NCBI GenBank assembly: GCA_019057975.1
Contig: JAHLWJ010000279.1
Coordinates: forward strand, 1-6,104
Source of the DNA: Promethearchaeota archaeon
Lineage (GTDB): Archaea > Asgardarchaeota > Lokiarchaeia > Sigynarchaeales > SOKP01
Length of the DNA: 6,104 bases
Reading direction: 5' to 3'
Below are positions 1-5,529 of the stretch, piece after piece; positions within the stretch are counted from its first letter, which is position 1, and the number at the start of each line of letters is the position of its first letter. The translations under genes were made by a program, and so were the position numbers. The notes below the pieces were generated by a model that was given only the letters and a program-made list of their open reading frames with translations, was not told the DNA's origin and made no database searches.

Positions 1-1158
1 ATCGAAAATAATTTTGATTTAAACTTAGAGAAGATAGAGAAATTAGTCCAAAAATTCCTTAGTATAGCATTAGTCAAATGTAGAGAGGAAATTTGCGAAA
101 AAGAAATTGAACATTTCATTGAATATTTCACACCTCTCTTAAAATCTTTAGGACAAGTTGATAGGATTCAATTCTCTGAGGAAGAACCTGAATGGGGTAT
201 TTTAAATATAAAAAATATTATGGAACCATTATTAGAACAATTTAAAACAGATTTTAACGAAGCACTTAAGGAAGAGCCCCCTCGTATGTTGAATAAAAGT
301 AAATATTTTCGTGATTATCTCATAAATCATCATCCCGATTTAGTAGATTATATAAGGGAGGGTATAAGCGAAAAATATAATAATGGTGCAACTGTTAAGG
401 CTCGGGAATTCTGGTATTATCTCTCCAATATAGAGCCATACGAAATGTGTCTTTCAATGTTTTATTGGCGTATTTTCATTAATCCTATTAAAATGGATGT
501 AGACTATGCGATAGCAGATCAATTAACATACATCACTTTAAAGAACCAAGATTATTCAAAACTTATGGTTGCTTGGATAAATTCGAACCTAATCAAATTC
601 TTTATCGAGATTTTATCTAGGAAAGCAAAAGGTGAAGCTTTAGATCGACTACAGTTAAAAATTTATGAAGCTAAATCATTACCTTGCTTAGATTTTGATA
701 ATATGTCAGATTCTGAAAAAAAAAATATTGAGAACACTTGGGATGAGTTTCTCGAGATTGATAAAGATGTGAATCTTAGAAATGAGAACCCTACAGATAA
801 GGAGAAAGCTGTTATCGATCAATGGGAACTTAAAAAACAAGAAATTGATATCCTTTTTTTAAAATTTCTTTTCCCCATTGAAATAATTAAAAATAGAGAA
901 ATTGAGGAAGAAAATGAAATAAATCTATTTTCTAAAAAATGTTATCTCTTTTATAAAGAATTAATGGATCAAATATTAAACGATTATGATGAAAATAATT
1001 ATAATGATTTGCTTAAGTATTTACTGAAACTAGTATTAGATTCAAACGAAAGTATGTTAGAATTAAGAGAAAAAGGCGGGAAAGAACAAATGGAAGAATT
1101 AGTCGAAATTGATCAAGCAGATATAAATGGTGCTAGATTTGTTGATGATGAAAGCTAA
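1..1158 (+). CDS. Partial N6-adenine DNA methyltransferase-like protein, C-terminal part
   Basis: The frame is open from the first base, so the 5' end lies outside the window; 385 residues are visible. The catalytic motifs (SAM-binding FxGxG, NPPY) would be upstream and are not seen. The visible part resembles the C-terminal region of Eco57I/type IIG-like and other N6-adenine methyltransferases: an R-x-F-W-Y-Y-L stretch near residues 135-141, then at about 168-232 the pattern 'LMVAWINSNL...FFIE...R.AKGEALDRLQLKIYEAKSLP'. This matches the usual 'LLALLNSSL...E..GR..GGGAL.L..YEL..LPV' segment of the target-recognition side. About 150 charged, helical residues follow and end in an acidic tail. 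If this reading is right, it methylates adenine in host DNA as part of restriction-modification or a BREX-like system; no restriction subunit is in the window. An ATG at 220 is internal to the frame and has no clear ribosome binding site, so a separate short gene starting there is less likely. The family call rests on pattern memory and is moderate. Confidence 0.6.
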   Translation: MENNFDLNLEKIEKLVQKFLSIALVKCREEICEKEIEHFIEYFTPLLKSLGQVDRIQFSEEEPEWGILNIKNIMEPLLEQFKTDFNEALKEEPPRMLNKSKYFRDYLINHHPDLVDYIREGISEKYNNGATVKAREFWYYLSNIEPYEMCLSMFYWRIFINPIKMDVDYAIADQLTYITLKNQDYSKLMVAWINSNLIKFFIEILSRKAKGEALDRLQLKIYEAKSLPCLDFDNMSDSEKKNIENTWDEFLEIDKDVNLRNENPTDKEKAVIDQWELKKQEIDILFLKFLFPIEIIKNREIEEENEINLFSKKCYLFYKELMDQILNDYDENNYNDLLKYLLKLVLDSNESMLELREKGGKEQMEELVEIDQADINGARFVDDES

Positions 1159-1186
1159 AGATTGGAGTATAGTTAGGACAAGATAA

Positions 1187-1214
1187 TTTTCTATTTTTAC
1201 CTTTATTTTTATTC
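1187..1214 (+). terminator. T-rich terminator candidate after the methyltransferase-like gene
   Basis: Three T-runs (TTTT, TTTTT, TTTTT) lie within 28 bases, starting 28 bases after the stop codon. There is no clear preceding hairpin, which fits archaeal U-tract termination. Such runs are common in AT-rich DNA, so the call is weak. Confidence 0.35.
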
Positions 1215-1320
1215 ATTGAATAAAATTCAAAAAATCGAAACTGAGATTACTTCCGAAATAATTTAAATACTAAAATTTGTTCTTAATAATCATGCTAGGA
1301 GTAATTGATCCAAGGGATAT

Positions 1321-1372
1321 ATTGTTTGTTTATTTTTTCGAACTTCGTAATACCGAAAAAAGCAAACGCAAT
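1321..1372. repeat. Imperfect inverted repeat / hairpin
   Basis: TTTTTTCG at 1333-1340 pairs perfectly with CGAAAAAA at 1354-1361 across a 13-base loop. The stem continues beyond an asymmetric internal loop with GTTTG (1324-1328) against CAAAC (1363-1367); ATT at 1321 and AAT ending at 1372 could extend it further. It sits in the spacer, about 160 bases past the methyltransferase stop and 140 before the next gene. It could be an RNA hairpin, a protein-binding site or the remnant of a small mobile element. It is not a classical bacterial terminator, because the right arm is followed by CAAACGCAAT and not by a U-run. Confidence 0.5.
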
Positions 1373-1476
1373 CCATCGGAAAAAAAAGATTAAATCTCGA
1401 AAGAAACTAAATACTATTAAAATTTTATGGTTATTTAAATTGATAAGGGAAATGTTCTACCAATGTTGAAAATGTG

Positions 1477-1491
1477 GAAAAAGTTTAAATT
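1477..1491 (+). promoter_or_regulatory. Archaeal-type BRE/TATA promoter for the zinc-ribbon gene
   Basis: A purine-rich GGAAAAAG precedes TTTAAATT (1484-1491). The box centre is about 26-27 bases before the ATG at 1514, the usual distance from an archaeal TATA box to the transcription start. This predicts a leaderless or nearly leaderless mRNA, and no Shine-Dalgarno sequence is seen upstream of that ATG. Confidence 0.5.
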
Positions 1492-1513
1492 TGAGTAATT
1501 CTTTTATTTTATT

Positions 1514-1837
1514 ATGATCAATAAAAAAAGAGATTATAAAGGAATTAAAGTACCTAAGGAAGTCCACGAAGATCTAAATGAATTGAAAGAAATTATTATT
1601 CAAAATGGGTTAAGTTCAATCTCAAACGATTTTATTAATTATGTTCCAAAAAACTGTCCTAAGTGTAATACTGAAATGGATTCGGTTGAAGTAAATCTCG
1701 GTTATCATCACTGTCCTAATTGTGAATTTAAATATCCTGAAATTAAGCTTGGATTAGGTGGTAGTTTGGCGATTGGAACACTAATAGGCCTTGGAATTGC
1801 GGGGATAATATATTTATTAGCTCGAAAGGATGAATAA
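1514..1837 (+). CDS. Small membrane-anchored protein with RHH-like N-terminus and zinc ribbon
   Basis: The product is 107 residues with three visible parts. Residues about 8-45 (KGIKVPKEVHEDLNELKEII...SISNDFINYV) follow a strand-helix-helix pattern like archaeal ribbon-helix-helix or VapB-type DNA-binding proteins. Residues 48-70 carry CPKC and CPNC pairs 15 residues apart, a standard zinc ribbon. Residues about 81-103 form a glycine-rich hydrophobic segment followed by ARKDE, a single C-terminal membrane helix with a short charged tail. It may be a membrane-tethered regulator or sensor; the RHH assignment is tentative and the zinc ribbon is clear. The start is chosen because the ATG lies at the predicted transcription start of the upstream TATA box. 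A second small gene follows after 48 bases and could share the transcript. Confidence 0.8.
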   Translation: MINKKRDYKGIKVPKEVHEDLNELKEIIIQNGLSSISNDFINYVPKNCPKCNTEMDSVEVNLGYHHCPNCEFKYPEIKLGLGGSLAIGTLIGLGIAGIIYLLARKDE

Positions 1838-1875
1838 TTAATATTTTTAGACAATAGTAAAGATAAAAAGAAATT

Positions 1876-1880
1876 GTGAT
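1876..1880 (+). promoter_or_regulatory. Ribosome binding site GTGAT
   Basis: GTGAT, part of the archaeal GGTGAT Shine-Dalgarno consensus, ends 5 bases before the ATG at 1886. It supports that start and internal translation from a shared transcript. Confidence 0.55.
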
Positions 1881-1885
1881 GAGTA

Positions 1886-2080
1886 ATGACACAAACACCT
1901 AGAAATACAATTAAAATTATATTAAAAAACGAGATTAAAAAGCTATACAATCCAAATTGCAAGATAGAACAAATACAAAGATCAGATGGTTCTATTGAAT
2001 TTAGATCTTGCAAAATGAGTGAAATAAATAATTGGGCAGATTTAGTAGCTAAAAAAATATTAAAAGATTTGAATTTATAG
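1886..2080 (+). CDS. Small hypothetical protein, 64 residues
   Basis: The family is not recognised. The protein is lysine- and isoleucine-rich. It has a basic N-terminal helix (about residues 7-20), a short polar middle with two cysteines (C25 and C42) and a plausible beta-hairpin (KIEQIQRSDGSIEFRSCK), and an amphipathic C-terminal helix (about 46-63). No membrane segment or signal peptide is seen. A ribosome binding site at good spacing and residue composition like the neighbours support real coding. It lies 48 bases after the zinc-ribbon gene on the same strand, so co-transcription is likely; the next strong signal is a U-tract about 195 bases downstream. A minus-strand frame across the same region is a shadow. 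Confidence 0.65.
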   Translation: MTQTPRNTIKIILKNEIKKLYNPNCKIEQIQRSDGSIEFRSCKMSEINNWADLVAKKILKDLNL

Positions 2081-2274
2081 TACTCCTTAACTATCCTTAT
2101 AGAAAAAAATATATATCCATCTGTTAAATACATTATAAAGTTTGCGAGTTCCATTCTGCTTTCTTTATATTTTCTTTGAGTTGTCTCTTGAAAATTGGTT
2201 AAGTTTGCTACTATTCTCAACTTGTTATCTTTATTAAGGCTACGAATTAATTCTAATAGGTTTGAAATTTTAGA

Positions 2275-2294
2275 TTTTTTTTTTTATTTTTTTT
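2275..2294 (+). terminator. Strong U-tract terminator
   Basis: Eleven T's, one A and eight T's run without interruption. Archaeal RNA polymerase terminates at such U-tracts without needing a hairpin. It would end the transcript of the two small genes upstream and insulate them from the promoter at 2405. Confidence 0.6.
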
Positions 2295-2404
2295 ACTAAA
2301 AATTTTAAAATGGAAACCTGAATTGATAGTATCTAAAGAATTTAAGAAATTACTTAAAAAGTATAAAATCTTTAGAATGGTTTATTAAAATTATATTCGC
2401 GTAT

Positions 2405-2419
2405 AAAAACCTTATATAT
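2405..2419 (+). promoter_or_regulatory. Strong archaeal-type BRE/TATA promoter
   Basis: AAAAC (a BRE-like purine-rich element) is followed directly by the TATA-like box CTTATATAT, among the best matches to the archaeal consensus in the window. The predicted transcription start is near 2440. It would drive a possible small gene at 2453 or give the nucleosidase operon a leader of about 300 bases. A second TATA-like run (AGTATATATCC, about 2426-2436) lies just downstream. Confidence 0.55.
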
Positions 2420-2452
2420 GCTTTTAGTATATATCCTAACAAAAATTAATAA

Positions 2453-2626
2453 ATGGATGCTCACCCCATAGAGTCAATGGCTGAATTGATAATGATTATC
2501 CAATCATACTTGTCCCTATCTTTGAACATGAGATTAATATTATTTTTACCAATATTGAATATTTGCAAAGCTTGTTATGAAGGTTGTAGAATATGGCCCA
2601 CAAACCCAATATTTCTAATATTCTGA
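2453..2626 (+). CDS. Possible small protein, 57 residues, doubtful
   Basis: An ATG 12-13 bases after the predicted start of the 2405 promoter opens a frame of 57 codons ending in TGA. The product starts MDAHPIESMAELIMI, is largely hydrophobic (one or two possible membrane segments), and has three cysteines near the end. No ribosome binding site is seen. The residue mix (many Ile, Leu and Pro, few Lys and Glu) differs from the neighbouring genes, which argues against coding. Alternatives are an untranslated leader or regulatory RNA for the downstream operon. Confidence 0.25.
   Translation: MDAHPIESMAELIMIIQSYLSLSLNMRLILFLPILNICKACYEGCRIWPTNPIFLIF
2488..2500. repeat. 13-base perfect palindrome, possible operator
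   Basis: GATAAT, a central G, then ATTATC form a perfect 6-1-6 inverted repeat. It lies about 48 bases downstream of the predicted start of the 2405 promoter, where a bound repressor could block transcription. The arms equal the hexamers of the bacterial Fur box (GATAAT/ATTATC). In AT-rich DNA a match of this kind can arise by chance. Confidence 0.3.
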
Positions 2627-2728
2627 GTCTTTTCCATCATATTTAGAATCTTTGAAATCTCCTTCGCGATTAAAAATTAAGAAAACTATTATACAAATAA
2701 ATATAAAGTAAAGCCAATAAGAATAATT

Positions 2729-2733
2729 AGGTG
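2729..2733 (+). promoter_or_regulatory. Ribosome binding site AGGTG deciding the start
   Basis: AGGTG matches the archaeal Shine-Dalgarno core and ends 9 bases before the ATG at 2743. It favours that ATG over the in-frame GTG at 2731, which overlaps the site itself. Confidence 0.45.
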
Positions 2734-2742
2734 TTAGAAGAA

Positions 2743-3678
2743 ATGGATGAATGGGAGAAAAAGTTAATAATAGAATCTTCTGGTCTAGAAGATTGGGAGC
2801 AAACACGTGCAGCGAAACTTACAAGTGAAATTAAAGAACTATTAATTACAAAAAATAAGTTATTAGAGAATTTAAAATATATTATAGATTTATCTGAAAA
2901 ATACTCTGCATTCTGGAGTTTAAAAGAGAATTTTGAGCAATTAAAACATAAGTTTATTAGTTTACAGATTTGGACTCGAGTTAAATTTGAGAAAGAAATT
3001 GATTTTTATTTGTGTTGTGAAATCTACTATTTTGAATTATGTTTTTCTATGTTAAAAGAGAAATATGAAGCTAAAAATGTAGATCTTAGGCATTTTTTAA
3101 ATGCAACACAATTAGAATATGAATATTTCATTGAGAAGAATTATAAATTACCAGATCATTTTATTAATGCGGGGTTTGAACTGGAAGGAGTTTCAAATAT
3201 TCCAAAATTAAATTTAGTGATAAATAATATAAGAAATGCACAAGCAAATTTAGAAATCTTATTAGAGCGAGGCGAACAGAAACAGAATCATAAAGATTTA
3301 TTTTTATATTATGAAGTTATGGGAGATTTATATATTCATATCTATCTACTATTAAAGGGATTGAAAGATATTGATTCCCAAGAGTTAGATGAAAATCTAA
3401 GATCTGCTTATTACTTTTACTATCGCTCAGTTGAAAATAAATGGATCTTTATGGAAAAAGAGGGAGATTATCGAACGCATTACGATGGACTTCATGGATG
3501 GCCTTGTTTAGGCGTTTTCGTTGATTTCTATAACAGTATTGGTGTTTCAAATGTTCATGATGTCAGATTGAAACTAGAACAATTAAATCTAAAAAAATTT
3601 CTACAAATTGGAGATAAAAAAGCAATGAAAAAGAAAGCTGAGGAGGATGTCCATGGAGGAAAACAACGAGCTTGTTAA
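2743..3678 (+). CDS. All-helical protein of unknown family, likely partner of the nucleosidase
   Basis: The product is 311 residues (315 if the GTG at 2731 is used; AGGTG before ATG 2743 decides for the shorter form). No known family is recognised. It appears almost entirely alpha-helical. The N-terminal third is charged and possibly coiled-coil (about residues 5-75). The middle is rich in aromatic residues and cysteine (FYLCCEIYYFELCF, about 88-101). The region about 183-235 has a TPR-like feel (LFLYYEVMGDLYIHIYLL and AYYFYYRSVENKW). A distinctive stretch, DYRTHYDGLHGWPC (242-255), has the density of His, Asp, Trp and Gly expected of a functional site. No signal peptide or clear membrane helix is seen. 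Its last 26 bases overlap the start of the nucleosidase gene, implying one transcript and coupled translation. Being paired with a likely toxic effector suggests a sensor, adaptor or inhibitor role, which is inference only. Confidence 0.8.
   Translation: MDEWEKKLIIESSGLEDWEQTRAAKLTSEIKELLITKNKLLENLKYIIDLSEKYSAFWSLKENFEQLKHKFISLQIWTRVKFEKEIDFYLCCEIYYFELCFSMLKEKYEAKNVDLRHFLNATQLEYEYFIEKNYKLPDHFINAGFELEGVSNIPKLNLVINNIRNAQANLEILLERGEQKQNHKDLFLYYEVMGDLYIHIYLLLKGLKDIDSQELDENLRSAYYFYYRSVENKWIFMEKEGDYRTHYDGLHGWPCLGVFVDFYNSIGVSNVHDVRLKLEQLNLKKFLQIGDKKAMKKKAEEDVHGGKQRAC
3641..3646 (+). promoter_or_regulatory. Strong Shine-Dalgarno AGGAGG deciding the start
   Basis: AGGAGG lies inside the end of the upstream gene. 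It abuts the ATG at 3647 with no spacer, which is too close for initiation there, and lies 6 bases before the in-frame ATG at 3653, an ideal distance. This favours 3653 as the nucleosidase start. Confidence 0.7.
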
Positions 3679-4612
3679 TTTTGAAAAAACAATAATATCT
3701 GAGATTGAAAGGAAACCTGAGGATATGCGGGAACTTTATGTAGAGAAATTGGAAAAAGTAGCAAAGAAATTCAAAAAACAGAAAATTAGTCAAACTATAT
3801 TTAAAAGACCGGAGATTAAGGAGGTATCTTCAGAAGAACTTAAATCCCTAAAAGAGGATATTAATATTGTTATTTTTACTGCTACATTTGTAGAGTTATC
3901 CGCTGTTTTAGAAAAATTAACACCGTTAACCAGTAAAAGCTTGATTTTATCCGGCCATATAAAGCATGATACATATTATGTTGGCATAATGGGAGTTTAT
4001 AATATTGCATTAATTAAGTGTAAACCCGGTTCAGTTCAAAAAGATTCTATTTCAAATGTTAGTCAAGATGCGTATAAATTTTGGGAACCGAAAGTAGCCA
4101 TTTTATGTGGAATAGCTTATGGTCTTAGAAAAGAGAAAGACAATCTTGCAGATGTTATGATTTCTGAAGAGATTAAACCTTGTGATGTTGAAAGGGTAGG
4201 AAGAAGGAGTACTATACCTAGAGGAATGGCGGAACAGTGCAATTTAATACTTAAGAATCGCTTTGAAAACGAAATTCACTGGGAATATACAACACCAAAT
4301 GGAAAAAAAGCCAAAAAAATCTTCGGTTTGATGATTTCTGGAGAAAAATTAGTAGATAACAAAAAATTAGTTAAGGAACTTAAAAAAAGATATCCAAATG
4401 CTATTGGGGGTGATATGGAAGGAGCAGGATTTAGTGCTACTGCGGCAAGAGCAGAAATAGCATGGATAGTAGTTAAAGCTATATGTGATTGGGGCTATAA
4501 TAAAAAAAAAATATTTCAAGAAATAGCAGCGAAATCTGCCATTAGCCTAATACATAGCGTATTAAGCAATCCCTATGTTCTTAATTCTCTAAGTATATTT
4601 TGTAGTATTTAA
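3653..4612 (+). CDS. Nucleoside phosphorylase/nucleosidase-fold protein, probable immune effector
   Basis: The product is 319 residues from the ATG at 3653 (321 from 3647). Residues 1-65 are a charged helical extension absent from housekeeping enzymes. From about 70 the PNP/UDP phosphorylase (MTAN-like) fold is readable: the first strand INIVIFTATFVELSAVL (70-86), CGIAYG (152-157), SGEKLV (229-234), GGDMEGAG (252-259) with E256 in the ribose-contacting position, and VKAICDWGYNKKK (274-286) with D279 at the catalytic acid position of MTA/SAH nucleosidase. The ICDWG..KK....AA segment is typical of nucleosidase domains used as effectors in Detocs, NLR-like and other conflict proteins, some of which cleave ATP to adenine and ribose-5'-triphosphate. 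Likely role: a cytoplasmic nucleotide- or nucleoside-cleaving effector that depletes the infected cell. The substrate cannot be read from sequence; a metabolic MTA nucleosidase is less likely given the N-terminal extension and partner gene. It overlaps the upstream gene by 26 bases. Confidence 0.85.
   Translation: MEENNELVNFEKTIISEIERKPEDMRELYVEKLEKVAKKFKKQKISQTIFKRPEIKEVSSEELKSLKEDINIVIFTATFVELSAVLEKLTPLTSKSLILSGHIKHDTYYVGIMGVYNIALIKCKPGSVQKDSISNVSQDAYKFWEPKVAILCGIAYGLRKEKDNLADVMISEEIKPCDVERVGRRSTIPRGMAEQCNLILKNRFENEIHWEYTTPNGKKAKKIFGLMISGEKLVDNKKLVKELKKRYPNAIGGDMEGAGFSATAARAEIAWIVVKAICDWGYNKKKIFQEIAAKSAISLIHSVLSNPYVLNSLSIFCSI
4502..4511 (-). terminator. Possible U-tract for the minus-strand genes
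   Basis: Ten A's on the plus strand read as ten U's in a minus-strand transcript, about 80 bases past the stop of the small minus-strand gene at 4589. It lies inside the nucleosidase gene as lysine codons, so it may be only a coding run. Confidence 0.2.
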
Positions 4613-4783
4613 GAGAAATAAAGAGAAGATATTTCGGTATTTTTCTAATATTTCATGTGTTATATTTTTCGCTTTTTCGGAAATTTCATTTACGTCAATA
4701 CGTTTCTTATATTCTTTCATTAAATCATCTATTAGTTCCTCTGCTCGTTTAAACATGGATGTAATATTTTCAGGAATATTCAT
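4589..4783 (-). CDS. Possible small helical protein, 64 residues
   Basis: The family is not recognised. From the ATG at 4783 the frame gives MNIPENITSMFKRAEELID... and two or three amphipathic helices rich in Glu, Lys and Ile, ending in a hydrophobic stretch (IFSLFLLN). The composition is like that of a real soluble protein and the 180-base gap holds no other gene. A TTG at 4792 would add three residues (MLL) and is less likely. No Shine-Dalgarno is seen; ATAATATT about 25-30 bases upstream of the ATG could give a leaderless mRNA. Its 3' end overlaps the convergent nucleosidase gene by 24 bases. It lies 123 bases after the HEPN gene on the same strand, so it may be a third member of that operon, for example an antitoxin-like protein (speculative). 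Confidence 0.5.
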   Translation of the reverse strand: MNIPENITSMFKRAEELIDDLMKEYKKRIDVNEISEKAKNITHEILEKYRNIFSLFLLNTTKYT

Positions 4784-4792
4784 TAGGAGCAA

Positions 4793-4801
4793 TTTTTTTT
4801 T
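4793..4801 (+). terminator. T9 tract, candidate terminator of the nucleosidase operon
   Basis: Nine consecutive T's lie 180 bases after the nucleosidase stop. This is the first long U-tract on the plus strand past that gene. If used, the operon's 3' untranslated region would be antisense to the whole small minus-strand gene at 4589-4783. Confidence 0.4.
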
Positions 4802-4906
4802 ATTAATATTATGTAAACGTTAGATAAAAGTACTATTTGTCTTTAAACATTTAAATTTCATATAATTATCAGAAAAATATGATATTAATATTCTATGAGG
4901 CTTTTA

Positions 4907-5473
4907 TTATATATCAATGTAATCTCTGTCGTTTTGAAAATCTTCTTTCAAATTTTTCTTAAATATATCAAATTCAGATTTTTCTGTTTTAAGTTTACTT
5001 ATGTACTCTTTAAACGATCTAATGATCTCTTTTAAAAGATACTTTGGATTGATTATCATTATTAATCCTTCAATTTCGACCAATTTAGTGAAATCATCAG
5101 AGAATTGACTTGCTTTTTTGATACGTCCTTCATGTACAAGGCCATTGCGAAATTCTTCATAAAGTCGAGACGCAAAATCATTTAAAGAAATATCTTCATC
5201 ATTCAAATCCTTAAAATAAAGTTTTACCCAATCTTTAAATCTTTCTCCTACCTTATCGAGACCTGTTTCAATTCTTGCTAGGAAATCTATTGTTATCAAA
5301 CATATAGCCCCTGCCGCAAATGAGTAATTGCATTGATTTAAACATTTAGCTGGTTCTAAATAATATCCCTCTACTCGATCTCGAAAAGCTCTTATTAAAT
5401 TATCTCGATTATCCCAGTTTAGATCAATATATTTAAAATTAGGTGAAAAGTAAAGTTTTTCTTCAATATTCAT
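4907..5473 (-). CDS. HEPN-domain protein, predicted ribonuclease
   Basis: The product is 188 residues from an ATG at 5473. It fits the HEPN fold, an all-helical domain found in many RNase toxins and defence proteins. The key motif is in LYEEFRNGLVHEGRIKK: R109-N-G-L-V-H114, a complete RxxxxH ribonuclease site with the usual Asn after Arg. The first helices also fit (about residues 29-70: YYLEPAKCL, then FAAGAICLITIDFLARI). The protein ends in a charged helical tail after about residue 145. HEPN RNases act as dimers, cutting tRNA, mRNA or rRNA in the cytoplasm; the target here is unknown. A weak GGT lies 7 bases before the ATG. The gene follows the 169-residue gene on the same strand after 56 bases, suggesting an operon in which the partner could be a regulator or antitoxin. 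No MNT nucleotidyltransferase partner, the commonest HEPN antitoxin, is present. Confidence 0.8.
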   Translation of the reverse strand: MNIEEKLYFSPNFKYIDLNWDNRDNLIRAFRDRVEGYYLEPAKCLNQCNYSFAAGAICLITIDFLARIETGLDKVGERFKDWVKLYFKDLNDEDISLNDFASRLYEEFRNGLVHEGRIKKASQFSDDFTKLVEIEGLIMIINPKYLLKEIIRSFKEYISKLKTEKSEFDIFKKNLKEDFQNDRDYIDI

Positions 5474-5529
5474 TCAAATTACCATAGTTTCTACGTTTTG
5501 TTTTATTAAATTTTTATTTTCAAATTTCA

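Larger units (their letters stand above)
1159..1513. other. 355-base intergenic region
   Basis: No convincing coding frame was found on either strand. It holds a T-rich terminator candidate near its left end, an imperfect hairpin at 1321-1372, and the TATA-like promoter of the next gene at its right end. No tRNA, CRISPR-type repeats or insertion-sequence ends were recognised. Confidence 0.6.
2081..2742. other. 662-base region with terminator, promoter and a possible small gene
   Basis: This stretch separates the small-gene pair from the nucleosidase operon. From left to right it holds about 190 bases with nothing recognised, a long U-tract (2275-2294), a strong BRE/TATA-like promoter (2405-2419), a possible 57-codon frame (2453-2626) containing a 13-base palindrome, and a second weaker TATA-like stretch (TAAATATAAA at 2698-2707) near the start of the helical-protein gene. 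No RNA gene or repeat array was recognised. Confidence 0.5.

Noticed and set aside
220..1158. Gene starting at the ATG at 220
   Set aside because: The same frame is open back to base 1 with gene-like composition and no good ribosome binding site precedes 220, so this is an internal Met of a longer partial gene.
1708..2220. Minus-strand frame of 170 codons
   Set aside because: It is antisense to two better-supported plus-strand genes, covering the end of the zinc-ribbon gene and all of the 64-residue gene. Its Phe/Ile/Leu/Ser-rich composition is typical of a shadow frame in AT-rich DNA.
2615..2806. Minus-strand frame of 63 codons with a hydrophobic stretch and an acidic tail
   Set aside because: It overlaps the start of the helical-protein gene in antisense and has no ribosome binding site. 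The hydrophobic part is what reversed Lys/Asn/Ile codons give by chance. The membrane-helix-like stretch was considered but is not enough.
3647..3652. ATG at 3647 as the nucleosidase start
   Set aside because: AGGAGG directly touches this ATG with no spacer, whereas the in-frame ATG at 3653 has the ideal 6-base spacing. The two-residue difference does not affect the function call.
3563..3793. Minus-strand frame of 76 codons
   Set aside because: It lies entirely antisense to the junction of the two overlapping plus-strand genes, and its Phe/Leu-rich composition marks it as a shadow.
5051..5067. GATTA...TAATC inverted repeat
   Set aside because: It has short arms in AT-rich coding sequence inside the HEPN gene, with no promoter nearby, and is probably chance.
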